This document shows positions 1 through 8,395 of a stretch of DNA of 64,000 nucleotides, piece by piece. The first letter of the stretch is position 1. Every line of letters begins with the position of its first letter. The DNA is from Psychrobacillus sp032154225 (GTDB lineage: Bacteria; Bacillota; Bacilli; Bacillales_A; Planococcaceae), in assembly GCF_032154225.1 (NCBI RefSeq), contig NZ_JALDYF010000009.1, forward strand, positions 62,001 through 126,000, written 5' to 3'. The translations under genes and the position numbers were made by a program. Under the pieces are notes generated by a model that saw only the letters and a program-made list of their open reading frames with translations, made no database searches and was not told the origin of the DNA.

Positions 1-1541
1 ATGGTGATTATGCAACGAATATTGCAATGCAGCTTACAAAGCTTGCTAAAAAAAATCCACGTCAAGTAGCAGAAGCGATTGTGGAGAATTTAGATATGAC
101 AGGCACAATGATGGAGAAAATCGATATTGCTGGTCCAGGATTTATGAACATTTCTGTTCGTAAAGATTATTTACAAGAAGTAGTAAAAGCTGTTCTTACT
201 GAAGTTGAAAAATATGGACGTACTACTTCAGGTGCAGGAGAAAAAGTGCAAGTGGAATTTGTTTCTGCAAACCCAACTGGCGACTTACATTTAGGGCATG
301 CTCGTGGTGCATCTGTAGGAGATTCATTAAGTAATGTATTGGATTTTGCAGGATACGATGTAGCTCGTGAATATTATATTAACGACGCAGGAAACCAAAT
401 CCACAATCTAGCGGTATCTATTGAAGTAAGATACTTCGAAGCATTAGGGCTAGAAAAAGAAATGCCGGAAGACGGATATCGTGGTCAAGACATTATTGAT
501 ATCGCAGCAGCTCTTGTAAAAGACAATGGCGATAAATTTGTTCATATGTCAGACGACGAACGCTTTAAGGAATTCCGTGCACATGGACTAAAAGTGGAAC
601 TTGCTAAATTACAAAAAGATTTAGCTGATTTCCGTGTTGGCTTTGATAACTGGTATTCTGAAACTTCTTTATACGAAGCAGGAAAAATCGAAGTAGCATT
701 AGATAAATTACGCGCGAATGGTCATATTTTTGAAGAAGGTGGAGCAACTTGGTTCCGTTCTACTACTTTTGGCGATGATAAAGACCGTGTATTGATCAAA
801 GGCGATGGATCTTTCACTTATTTATTGCCAGATATTGCGTATCATGAAGATAAATTAGAGCGTGGCTTTGATCAGCTTATTAATATTTGGGGAGCAGATC
901 ACCACGGATATATTCCGCGTATGAAAGCAGCTATTGAAGCGCTTGGATACAAGCGTGAAAAGTTAGAAGTATCGATTATTCAAATGGTACAGTTGTATAA
1001 AGACGGCGAAAAAATGAAGATGAGTAAGCGTACAGGAAAAGCTGTAACAATGCGTGAACTAGTAGAAGAAGTTGGACTAGACGCAGTTCGTTATTTCTTC
1101 GGTATGCGTTCAGGCGATGCACATATGGACTTTGACCTAGACCTAGCTGTTTCTCAGTCGAATGAAAACCCAGTGTATTATGCACAATATGCACATGCAC
1201 GTATTTGCTCGATTCTACGGGCAGCTGAAACGCAAAATATGAGCATTTCTACAAACTCACTTGAATTATTACAAAGCGAAAAAGAGTTAGATTTATTGAA
1301 AAAAATCGGTGACTTCCCACAAGTTGTAGCAGACGCTGCAAAACTTCGCGCACCTCACCGTGTAGCAACGTATATTCAAGAACTAGCTGCAACTTTCCAC
1401 AGTTTCTACAATGCGGATAAAGTACTCGATGCAGAAAACGTAGCGCAATCAGAAGCTCGTCTAGCACTAGTAACGGCAGCACGCCAAACAATCGCAAACG
1501 CACTTCGTTTACTAGGTGTAGCTGCTCCGGAAAAAATGTAA
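1..1541 (+). CDS. argS: Arginyl-tRNA synthetase, 5'-truncated by window edge
   Basis: Class I aminoacyl-tRNA synthetase that charges tRNA-Arg in the cytoplasm. The reading frame is open from base 3 and begins inside the conserved GDYATN stretch of the N-terminal domain, so the start codon lies upstream of the window. About 512 residues are visible, and roughly 45 N-terminal residues are missing compared with the usual 556 or so. The HIGH signature is seen as HLGH after NPTGDL, and the KMSKS loop as KMSKRTGK. The C-terminal part is the helical anticodon-binding DALR domain. A strong intrinsic terminator follows. Identification is firm. Confidence 0.97.
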   Translation, partial: GDYATNIAMQLTKLAKKNPRQVAEAIVENLDMTGTMMEKIDIAGPGFMNISVRKDYLQEVVKAVLTEVEKYGRTTSGAGEKVQVEFVSANPTGDLHLGHARGASVGDSLSNVLDFAGYDVAREYYINDAGNQIHNLAVSIEVRYFEALGLEKEMPEDGYRGQDIIDIAAALVKDNGDKFVHMSDDERFKEFRAHGLKVELAKLQKDLADFRVGFDNWYSETSLYEAGKIEVALDKLRANGHIFEEGGATWFRSTTFGDDKDRVLIKGDGSFTYLLPDIAYHEDKLERGFDQLINIWGADHHGYIPRMKAAIEALGYKREKLEVSIIQMVQLYKDGEKMKMSKRTGKAVTMRELVEEVGLDAVRYFFGMRSGDAHMDFDLDLAVSQSNENPVYYAQYAHARICSILRAAETQNMSISTNSLELLQSEKELDLLKKIGDFPQVVADAAKLRAPHRVATYIQELAATFHSFYNADKVLDAENVAQSEARLALVTAARQTIANALRLLGVAAPEKM

Positions 1542-1553
1542 TATTACATGTCC

Positions 1554-1585
1554 AACACTTCGACTTCGGTCGGAGTGTTTTTTTG
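1554..1585 (+). terminator. Intrinsic terminator of argS
   Basis: An 11-bp stem (AACACTTCGAC paired with GTCGGAGTGTT, one G-U pair) closes on a UUCG tetraloop and is followed by a run of seven T. It lies 12 bases after the argS stop codon. Confidence 0.93.
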
Positions 1586-1670
1586 TTGGAAATCTTAATT
1601 AGTTGGAAAAACGATATTTTCACACTTCAAATTGAGTATAAAAATAAAAATTTGAACATAGATTAAAAAA

Positions 1671-1685
1671 TTGAACGTTGTTCAA
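1671..1685. promoter_or_regulatory. Palindromic operator candidate TTGAACGTTGTTCAA
   Basis: A perfect 6-bp inverted repeat (TTGAAC, GTT, GTTCAA) ends 7 bases upstream of the -35 element of the promoter for the acyl-CoA dehydrogenase operon. The second gene of that operon is a TetR-family regulator, so autoregulation through this site is the simplest inference. The motif differs from the FadR-like site before fadF, which suggests a separate regulator. Confidence 0.5.
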
Positions 1686-1692
1686 AAAAGTA

Positions 1693-1721
1693 TTGCAATT
1701 AAGAAAATGCATTGTTAAAAT
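1693..1721 (+). promoter_or_regulatory. Sigma-A promoter of first acyl-CoA operon
   Basis: TTGCAA and TAAAAT are separated by 17 bases, about 60 bases before the GTG start of the acyl-CoA dehydrogenase. The site follows the TTGAAC/GTTCAA palindrome. Confidence 0.55.
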
Positions 1722-1780
1722 AACTTAAAGTTCGGAATTTACAGGCAATTTAGTGGTGTTTAATAAATGGAGGAATATAT

Positions 1781-2929
1781 GTGAAGGCATCATTTTTAAC
1801 AGAAGAGCATGATATGTTTCGAGAAGCACTTCGAAAAATGCTTGATAAGGAAGCGTATCCTTACTATGAAAAGTGGGAACAGGAACGTGAAATCCCGCGT
1901 GATTTTTGGTTGAAGTTGGGTGAAAATGGCTTTTTGCTTCCATGGGTGGATGAACAATATGGAGGATTAGGACTTGATTTCTCTTATTCTATGATTCTGA
2001 CAGAAGAATTGGAGAGAGTAGGAGTTGGTTTAGCTAGTGGAATCTGTTTGCACTCGGATATTGTAAGCCCTTACATTTCGGCGTATGGAACTGAAGAGCA
2101 AAAACAAAAGTGGTTACCGAAGAGCATCACTGGTGAATTTATATCAGCTATAGCAATGACTGAACCCGGTGCTGGATCTGACTTGGCAGGCATAAAAACA
2201 ACTGCCCGTAAAGAAGGAAATCACTATATTTTAAACGGTGAGAAGACGTTTATCACAAATGGCCTACATGCAGACTATGTAGTTGTAGTTTGTAAAACAG
2301 ATTCTAAGGTAGAACCTGCCTATCGAGGTATTAGTTTACTAGTAGTTGAAAATGGGACATCGGGGTTCAAACGCGGGAAGAAGTTAAATAAAATCGGCAT
2401 GCATTCGGGTGATACAGCGGAACTAATTTTTGAAGATGCAAAAGTTCCTATTGAAAATCTGCTTGGTGAAGAAGGTAAAGGGTTTTATTATCTAATGGAA
2501 AAGTTACAGCAAGAACGTCTTGTCGTAGCACTTCAAGTACAAGTGGAAGCAGAAGAAATGCTTAGAATCACAATTGAGTATGTGAAAGGTCGTAAAGCTT
2601 TTGGTAGTAGAATTGCTGATTTCCAAAATACACAATTTAAACTTGCTGAAATGGCGACAGAAATTGACTTGGGACGAACATATGTAAATACGCTAACTGA
2701 AAAGCACCTTCAAGGGGAAGACATTGTGAAGGAAGTTTCAATGGCTAAATGGTGGATTAGTGAAATGGCCAAAAGAGTAGCGGCAGAATGCGTTCAGCTC
2801 CATGGTGGCTATGGTTATATGGAGGAATATGAAATTGCTCGTAGATATCGCGATATTGCCGTGACGTCCATTTATGCTGGGACGACTGAAATCATGAAAG
2901 GGATTATCGCAAAACAAATACTCTCGTAG
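1781..2929 (+). CDS. Acyl-CoA dehydrogenase, long-chain-like
   Basis: FAD enzyme of 382 residues expected to oxidise an acyl-CoA to the 2-enoyl-CoA and pass electrons to ETF. The GTG start is set by GGAGG at 1769-1773. Family motifs are visible: AMTEPGAGSDLAG (FAD/substrate), FITNG, RKAFG, and VQLHGGYGYMEEY near the C terminus. The usual catalytic Glu of the YEGT motif is Ala here (IYAGTTEIMK), a pattern shared with long-chain/FadE-like members that use a Glu elsewhere; I could not locate the substitute Glu with certainty. It is the first gene of an operon with a TetR regulator, acyl-CoA synthetase, thiolase and hydroxyacyl-CoA dehydrogenase. The acyl chain length is unknown. Confidence 0.9.
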   Translation: MKASFLTEEHDMFREALRKMLDKEAYPYYEKWEQEREIPRDFWLKLGENGFLLPWVDEQYGGLGLDFSYSMILTEELERVGVGLASGICLHSDIVSPYISAYGTEEQKQKWLPKSITGEFISAIAMTEPGAGSDLAGIKTTARKEGNHYILNGEKTFITNGLHADYVVVVCKTDSKVEPAYRGISLLVVENGTSGFKRGKKLNKIGMHSGDTAELIFEDAKVPIENLLGEEGKGFYYLMEKLQQERLVVALQVQVEAEEMLRITIEYVKGRKAFGSRIADFQNTQFKLAEMATEIDLGRTYVNTLTEKHLQGEDIVKEVSMAKWWISEMAKRVAAECVQLHGGYGYMEEYEIARRYRDIAVTSIYAGTTEIMKGIIAKQILS

Positions 2930-2940
2930 GGGGATGAGAA

Positions 2941-3525
2941 ATGAAGCTCTCTGAGAAAAAGATACTGAAGAAGAAGGAAGAAATCTTATTGTCTGCAATT
3001 ACTATTGTTAATCGAAAGGGTTATGACGGTGCAACGATGGAAGAAATAGCCGCAGAGTTATTGATGACAAAAGGTTCTTTATATTACTACTTCAAAAATA
3101 AAGGCGATTTAATGTATCAGTGTCATAATCTTGTTCTTTCTCAAGCAACGAAAGAGCTAGAAGTAAACTTGAACGAAGAAGGAACGGCGGAGGAAATCCT
3201 TCGAAAAATGGTAGTGACACATATAAATTATGCGATTGAGGAAAAAGAAACATTCAACTTAATTATAGAACCAAGACAAATGTTTAACGAAGAACAAATA
3301 GAGCCAGTGTTAAAACTGCGAAAACATTATTCTAGTTTATTTGATAATGTAATTGAAAAAGGAATTGCCACTGGGGAATTTCATGCAAAAGAGCCGATTA
3401 TTGTGAGAATGATAGTACTCGGCGCGATGAACTGGATTCAACAATGGTATAAGCCAACTGGAAGAATGACCAAAGAAGAACTAGAGCAATATTTTGCAGA
3501 TTATATTATAAAACTATTGAAATAA
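2941..3525 (+). CDS. TetR/AcrR-family transcriptional regulator
   Basis: DNA-binding repressor of 194 residues. The N-terminal helix-turn-helix is clear: GYDGATMEEIAAELLMTKGSLYYYF is split here as the positioning helix (ATMEEIAAEL) and the recognition helix (TKGSLYYYF), at residues about 26-50. The remaining C-terminal part is the helical ligand-binding domain, which in FadR-like members binds long-chain acyl-CoA. It starts 11 bases after the dehydrogenase stop with a GGGGGATGAG ribosome site. A likely target is the palindrome at 1671-1685, and a likely inducer is an acyl-CoA; both are inference from position. Confidence 0.88.
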   Translation: MKLSEKKILKKKEEILLSAITIVNRKGYDGATMEEIAAELLMTKGSLYYYFKNKGDLMYQCHNLVLSQATKELEVNLNEEGTAEEILRKMVVTHINYAIEEKETFNLIIEPRQMFNEEQIEPVLKLRKHYSSLFDNVIEKGIATGEFHAKEPIIVRMIVLGAMNWIQQWYKPTGRMTKEELEQYFADYIIKLLK

Positions 3526-3538
3526 AGGAGAGTGGGAA

Positions 3539-5026
3539 ATGTTTATTCCAGAAATATTAGGTAACTATTCTAAAAGTCAACCGGGTAAAGTTTTTACATC
3601 TTATAACGGAAGGGAGTGGACGTACAGTGAGTTTTACGAAAAAGCCAAAAGAGTTGCTGCATACTTTCAATCTAAAGGATATGAAAAAGAGGATATAATT
3701 GCTCTTTATTCATTAAACACTGATATATTCTTAGTTTGTTATTTTGGTATTCAATTAGGAGGATTCTCCGTTATGCCAATTAATACTAAACTAGCTGCTC
3801 CTGAGGTCGAATACATTTTCAAACATTCGGAAGCAAAGACGATTGTGTATGATGTGCGTATTGAAAATGTGATTAACGAGACGAAGCACATCTTTCTTGA
3901 AAAGTTAACAATTGGCGGAGAGGATCATATCGGAAAGATCATGGAAGACGAATCTCTTGAATTTACTTCTGTGCAATTAAGTGCAGATGATACTTCAGTT
4001 ATTATGTACACATCTGGAACAACCGGAAAGCCTAAAGGGGTAATGTTGACGAATAAAAATATAGTTGCTGCTGGAGAAATCTGGTCAGAGGTAATGGATA
4101 TTACGGAAAATGATCGGATGCTTGTCTCCACTCCATTATTCCATTGTGCAGCAGCGCATGTATTCATTGTTCCAGTAACGTATAAAGGTGGCTCATTTAT
4201 TATTGAGGAAGCATTCTCTACTGATAAAACGCTAACTTTATTGCAAGAGGAAGAGCCGACAATGTTCTTTGGAGTTCCAGCGATGTATACGATTATGTTA
4301 AATTTTCCTCATATACAGGACATTAAACTTCCAACACTTCGTTTGTTCGGTTATGGAGCGGCACCAATGCCATATGAAATTTTGAAGAAATTGAAAGAAA
4401 CATTTCCAAATATAAAGGTACAAAACTTATATGGTCAAACGGAAAATGCACCTGCTGCCTCTTCACTAAAAGACCATCTTGCACTTGAAAAGATTGGTTC
4501 GGTTGGTGAACCACTACCTCAAACGGAAATCCGAATAGTAGATGAATTTGGACAACCGCTCCCTGTAGGTTATGTTGGAGAAATTGTAGTGAAAGGCCCA
4601 CAAGTAATGAAAGGCTATTTAAGCAACCAAGAAGAGACAGATCGAGCGATTAAAGACGGTTGGTTATATTCGGGAGACTTAGGAAGATTCGACGAGGATG
4701 GACTTCTTTATATTGTAGATCGTAAAAAAGATATGATCATTCGAGGTGGAGAAAATGTTTATCCAGTTGAAGTGGAAGAGGTGTTATATCAAATTCCCGA
4801 ACTACTAGAAGCAGCAGTTATCGGAGTACCTCACCAAGTATATGGGGAAGTACCAAAAGCTTTCGCAGTTACGAAAGTAGGAAAAACGATTACGGAAGAG
4901 CAAGTGAAGGAATATTGTGCAACACAATTAGCGAAATATAAAGTACCAATGGAAGTAGAATTCATGGATGAATTACCAAGGAATGCTTCTGGTAAGGTGT
5001 TGAAGCATACATTAGCGTCGAAATAG
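3539..5026 (+). CDS. AMP-forming acyl-CoA synthetase
   Basis: Adenylating enzyme of 495 residues that activates a carboxylic (probably fatty) acid with ATP and CoA. The P-loop motif TSGTTGKPKGV is near residues 156-166, YGQTE near 301, and the hinge region YSGDLGRFDEDG followed by VDRKKDMIIRGGENVYP is near 379-410. The C-terminal catalytic Lys sits in NASGKVLKH. The ribosome site AAAGGAGAG precedes the ATG. Position between a TetR regulator and thiolase supports a role in fatty-acid activation for beta-oxidation. Chain-length preference cannot be read from the sequence. Confidence 0.9.
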   Translation: MFIPEILGNYSKSQPGKVFTSYNGREWTYSEFYEKAKRVAAYFQSKGYEKEDIIALYSLNTDIFLVCYFGIQLGGFSVMPINTKLAAPEVEYIFKHSEAKTIVYDVRIENVINETKHIFLEKLTIGGEDHIGKIMEDESLEFTSVQLSADDTSVIMYTSGTTGKPKGVMLTNKNIVAAGEIWSEVMDITENDRMLVSTPLFHCAAAHVFIVPVTYKGGSFIIEEAFSTDKTLTLLQEEEPTMFFGVPAMYTIMLNFPHIQDIKLPTLRLFGYGAAPMPYEILKKLKETFPNIKVQNLYGQTENAPAASSLKDHLALEKIGSVGEPLPQTEIRIVDEFGQPLPVGYVGEIVVKGPQVMKGYLSNQEETDRAIKDGWLYSGDLGRFDEDGLLYIVDRKKDMIIRGGENVYPVEVEEVLYQIPELLEAAVIGVPHQVYGEVPKAFAVTKVGKTITEEQVKEYCATQLAKYKVPMEVEFMDELPRNASGKVLKHTLASK

Positions 5027-5049
5027 GATGTAGAAGGAGAAGTGGGATT

Positions 5050-6243
5050 ATGAGTAACGTATATATTATTGATGGAGCAAGAACAGCATTCACAGCATTT
5101 GGAGGTTCATTTGCAAGCGTGGGTGCAACTGAACTAGGAGCAGCGACAGCTATTGAAGCGATGAAACGTTCCAATGTCCAACCAAATCAAGTAGATCATG
5201 TCATTTACGGTAATGTCATTCATACTGGAAAGAATGCATCTTATCTTGCACGTCACATAGGTCTTCAGGCAGGAGTCCCACAAGAAGTTCCTGCCTTAAC
5301 GTTGAATAGGTTATGTGGATCTGGTATGCAAGCTATTGTATCAGGAGCTCAGCATATACTACTGGGCGAAGCAGATATCATTTTAGCTGGTGGTGCAGAA
5401 AATATGTCGCAATCACCGTATTCTAACTTTGAGCAACGATTTGGTGGAGCTAAAATGGGTGAACTGAAATTTCAAGACATGCTCCAAGCAACATTGACAG
5501 ATCAGTATACAGGAAGCGGCATGGGGCTAACGGCAGAAAAGTTATCCGAGCAATACTCGATATCAAGAGAAGAACAAGATGCATTTGCAATTGAATCAAA
5601 TCAGAGAGCTACAATAGCCCAGCAAAACGGCATATTTGCTGAAGAAATTGTGCCCATTGAAGTAAAAACAAGAAATGGCACAGTGATGATAGATAAAGAC
5701 GAACATATTAAATCTGATGTAAACGCGGAAGGAATGGCGAAGCTTCGTCCTGCATTTAAACAAGATGGAACAGTAACTGCTGGTAATGCCTCGGGGATTA
5801 ACGATGGCGCGGCATCTATTATCATCGCAAGCGATAATGCAGTGCAAAATCATGGACTAAAACCATTAGCACGCGTTATTTCTTGGGGAGTAGTTGGAGT
5901 TGACCCAACTATCATGGGCATTGGACCGGTTCCGGCAATAAAGCAAGCGTTAGAAAGAGCTAATCTTTCTATAAATGATATGGATGTAATAGAAGTGAAT
6001 GAAGCGTTTTCCGCTCAATTTTTAGCAGTTGAAAAAGAACTTGGGCTAAGTCGTTCAAAAACAAATGTCAATGGCGGTGCTATTGCGCTAGGGCATCCGG
6101 TTGGAGCGAGCGGTGCAAGGATTTTATTATCAGCTGCTTATGAATTAAAGCGCCGCAATGGTAAATATGCTGTAGCAAGTTTATGTATCGGTGGTGGACA
6201 AGGAATTGCGGTAGTAATTGAAAATGAAATGAGTGAAAAGTGA
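5050..6243 (+). CDS. Acetyl-CoA C-acyltransferase (thiolase)
   Basis: Thiolase of 397 residues that cleaves 3-ketoacyl-CoA with CoA in the last step of beta-oxidation. The acylated nucleophile is Cys89 in NRLCGSGMQ. The catalytic His is in GGAIALGHPVGASGAR and the second Cys in CIGGGQG near the C terminus, so all active-site residues are present. An AGAAGGAGA ribosome site precedes the ATG. It overlaps the following 3-hydroxyacyl-CoA dehydrogenase by one base, indicating translational coupling. A second thiolase is encoded at 20123. Confidence 0.93.
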   Translation: MSNVYIIDGARTAFTAFGGSFASVGATELGAATAIEAMKRSNVQPNQVDHVIYGNVIHTGKNASYLARHIGLQAGVPQEVPALTLNRLCGSGMQAIVSGAQHILLGEADIILAGGAENMSQSPYSNFEQRFGGAKMGELKFQDMLQATLTDQYTGSGMGLTAEKLSEQYSISREEQDAFAIESNQRATIAQQNGIFAEEIVPIEVKTRNGTVMIDKDEHIKSDVNAEGMAKLRPAFKQDGTVTAGNASGINDGAASIIIASDNAVQNHGLKPLARVISWGVVGVDPTIMGIGPVPAIKQALERANLSINDMDVIEVNEAFSAQFLAVEKELGLSRSKTNVNGGAIALGHPVGASGARILLSAAYELKRRNGKYAVASLCIGGGQGIAVVIENEMSEK

Positions 6244-7082
6244 TGAAAGTAGGGGTTATAGGCTCAGGAATTATGGGAAATGGCATTGCACAAATATTTG
6301 CAATGGCAGGGCATGAAGTAATTATCAATGATCTCAATGAAGATGCACTTGCGAGAGCTCGTGAAGTCATTTCTATTAATATAGAAAGAGTGTTAAAAAA
6401 GCAGGAAAGCGATAGTAATGGTAGTGAAATATTAGAATGCATACAGTTTACTACGGATAAGAATGTACTTACAGACGCCGATTTAATTGTAGAAGCAATC
6501 ATTGAAAATATGGAAATGAAGAAGGCTATTTTCAGCGAGCTGGATGAAATTTGTGAGCAGAAAACAATTTTTGCAACAAATACTTCTAGTTTATCTGTAA
6601 CGGAACTTGGAGCTGTGACAAAGCGTCCAGCTCGTGTATGCGGTATGCATTTTTTTAATCCAGTACCAGTGATGAAGCTAGTTGAAGTGATTCGTGGAGA
6701 AGGAACTTCGGATGAAACAATCACTTTTGTGCAAAAATTAACGGCTCAAATCGGGAAAGAAAGTATAATTGTTACGGATGCACCGTTATTTGTTGTGAAT
6801 CGAATTCTCGTTCCGATGATTAGTGAAGCAATATTTGTATTAAGCGAAGGAATTGCAACTGCGGAAGATATCGACAAAGGAATGGTGTTGGGTACAAATC
6901 AACCAATTGGGCCACTAAAACTAGCGGATATGATTGGCTTGGACACGTTACTTTATGTGCAAGAAACACTTCTGAACGAAACTGGCGATTCGAAATATCG
7001 TATTCCGCCATTGTTGAAAAAACTTGTGCGTGCAGGACATTACGGACGAAAAACAGGTCAAGGGTTTTACAGCAACTATTAA
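6243..7082 (+). CDS. 3-hydroxyacyl-CoA dehydrogenase (single-domain type)
   Basis: NAD-dependent dehydrogenase of 279 residues that oxidises L-3-hydroxyacyl-CoA to 3-ketoacyl-CoA. The Rossmann motif GSGIMGNGIAQ is at the N terminus, the family signature HFFNPVPVMKLVEVI is mid-protein, and the C-terminal helical domain ends with GRKTGQGFY. I chose the ATG overlapping the thiolase stop (TGATG); a GTG one codon earlier is also possible. Its length and composition match 3-hydroxybutyryl-CoA dehydrogenases of the Hbd/MmgB type. It is the last gene of the operon, and the B12 operon promoter lies just downstream. Confidence 0.92.
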   Translation: MKVGVIGSGIMGNGIAQIFAMAGHEVIINDLNEDALARAREVISINIERVLKKQESDSNGSEILECIQFTTDKNVLTDADLIVEAIIENMEMKKAIFSELDEICEQKTIFATNTSSLSVTELGAVTKRPARVCGMHFFNPVPVMKLVEVIRGEGTSDETITFVQKLTAQIGKESIIVTDAPLFVVNRILVPMISEAIFVLSEGIATAEDIDKGMVLGTNQPIGPLKLADMIGLDTLLYVQETLLNETGDSKYRIPPLLKKLVRAGHYGRKTGQGFYSNY

Positions 7083-7098
7083 AATACGAAACTCCATA

Positions 7099-7126
7099 TC
7101 GACAACCAAATCTTTTCATGTATAAT
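7099..7126 (+). promoter_or_regulatory. Promoter of the B12 salvage operon
   Basis: TCGACA and TATAAT are separated by 16 bases, about 30 bases upstream of the riboswitch P1 stem. No other strong promoter is seen before the riboswitch. Confidence 0.6.
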
Positions 7127-7160
7127 AAAGTCGATGCATTATTATTACGAATATTTAAAA

Positions 7161-7276
7161 CATAAAGGTGCTTACTAATAAACGAGTAAGTTAAAAGGGA
7201 AGCTGGTTCGATTCCAGCACGGTCCCGCCACTGTAAGTGATATACCCTATCACAAGTCAGAAAACCTGCCTTTATG
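7161..7276 (+). ncRNA. Cobalamin (AdoCbl) riboswitch aptamer
   Basis: The conserved core GCCACTGTAA and the B12 box AAGTCAGAAAACCTGCCT are both present. The outer P1 stem pairs CATAAAGG (7161-7168) with CCTTTATG (7269-7276). A 6-bp hairpin GCTGGTTCGATTCCAGC lies in the core. The downstream platform has a candidate antiterminator: CGAGGATAG at 7297-7305 can pair with CTATCTCTCG at 7361-7370, which is the 5' arm of the terminator at 7364. Coenzyme B12 binding is expected to cause termination and shut off the operon. Identification by motif is firm. Confidence 0.95.
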
Positions 7277-7363
7277 CGTGTACACTTAAGTACCTACGAG
7301 GATAGGTTGTGTGTGAGTCAGCTTGGCGTCTAAGAAATACCTAGCAGATTTATACCTATTCTA

Positions 7364-7394
7364 TCTCTCGTTCACTAGGACGAGGGATTTTTAT
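7364..7394 (+). terminator. Riboswitch-controlled terminator
   Basis: An 8-bp stem (TCTCTCGT paired with ACGAGGGA, one G-U pair) is followed by ATTTTTATTT. It ends 25 bases before the btuF start, and its 5' arm overlaps the predicted antiterminator partner. Confidence 0.85.
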
Positions 7395-7419
7395 TTGCAG
7401 AAAATTGGAGGAAAAAGAC

Positions 7420-8391
7420 ATGAAGAAGATTTGGCAATTAGGATTAGCATCCCTATTAGCGGTATTATTACTAGCAGGATGCGGTACAAAAGAAGAAACT
7501 AAACCTGTTGAGACAGATCAAACAGCAGAGCAACAAACAGAGCAAGTAGAAGCAGCATTTCCTATAACACTTAAAGATGCAGTTGGTAATGACATTACTT
7601 TAGAAGAAGCTCCAAAAACAATCGTGTCCATGATGCCAAGTAATACAGAAATTTTGTTTGCGCTTGGATTAAATAATGAAATTGTTGGAGTAAATGATTA
7701 CGATAACTATCCTGCTGAAGCACTTGAAAAAGAGAAAATCGGTGGAATGGAATTTAATGTAGAAAAAATCGTTGGGATGAATCCTGATATTGTATTTGCA
7801 CATGAGTCTGGCCTTGGAATGGGTGAAGCAGGATTACAACAAATTCGTGATGCAGGTGTGAAAGTTTTTGTTGTGAAAAATGCAATCGATTTTAATGAAA
7901 CATACACAACTATTGAGCAAGTTGGTCGTGCAACTGGGAAATTAGCAGAAGCACAAAAAATTGTTGAAGATATGAAAGCAAAAGTAGAAGATGTAAAAGC
8001 GAAAGTAGCGAAAGTAGAAACGAAAAAAACAGTTTTCGTTGAAACATCTGATGTTCCTCAAATTTATACACCTGGTAATGGAACATTCATGCAAGAAATT
8101 TTAGATATGGTGAATGCTGAAAATATTGCAGCAGACCAAGAAGGCTGGTTTGAAATTTCTCCAGAAGAAATTGTTAGCCGCAACCCAGAAGTCATTATTG
8201 TTATGTATAGTTATGTGCCTGGAATTGTGGATAGCGTAAAAGCACGTCCAGCATTTGATACGATTACAGCTGTGAAAAACAATGCAGTTATACAAGTAGA
8301 TGAAAACTTAACAAGCCGTACAGGTCCACGTCTTGCTGAAGGATTAGAAGAAGTAGCGAAAGCAATTTATCCTGAGGTATTTGGTGAGTAA
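7420..8391 (+). CDS. btuF: Cobalamin/corrinoid ABC transporter substrate-binding lipoprotein
   Basis: Extracellular solute-binding lipoprotein of 323 residues that delivers corrinoids to BtuCD. The N-terminal signal peptide ends in the lipobox LAGC with Cys about residue 21, followed by a low-complexity Glu/Gln/Thr linker. The rest is the periplasmic-binding fold of the BtuF/FecB class (PF01497), beginning TIVSMMPSNTEILFALG. The ATG is fixed by GGAGG at 7407-7411. Direct control by the cobalamin riboswitch, together with the B12 genes that follow, identifies the substrate as a corrinoid rather than an iron siderophore. Confidence 0.93.
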   Translation: MKKIWQLGLASLLAVLLLAGCGTKEETKPVETDQTAEQQTEQVEAAFPITLKDAVGNDITLEEAPKTIVSMMPSNTEILFALGLNNEIVGVNDYDNYPAEALEKEKIGGMEFNVEKIVGMNPDIVFAHESGLGMGEAGLQQIRDAGVKVFVVKNAIDFNETYTTIEQVGRATGKLAEAQKIVEDMKAKVEDVKAKVAKVETKKTVFVETSDVPQIYTPGNGTFMQEILDMVNAENIAADQEGWFEISPEEIVSRNPEVIIVMYSYVPGIVDSVKARPAFDTITAVKNNAVIQVDENLTSRTGPRLAEGLEEVAKAIYPEVFGE

Positions 8392-8395
8392 AGCC

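Noticed and set aside
6080..6724. Minus-strand open frame of 214 codons
   Set aside because: It lies fully opposite the 3-hydroxyacyl-CoA dehydrogenase and the thiolase end, has no ribosome site and no recognisable domain. It is a shadow of the codon pattern on the plus strand.
7297..7370. Possible second riboswitch in the btuF leader
   Set aside because: The sequence is explained as the antiterminator/terminator platform of the cobalamin riboswitch.
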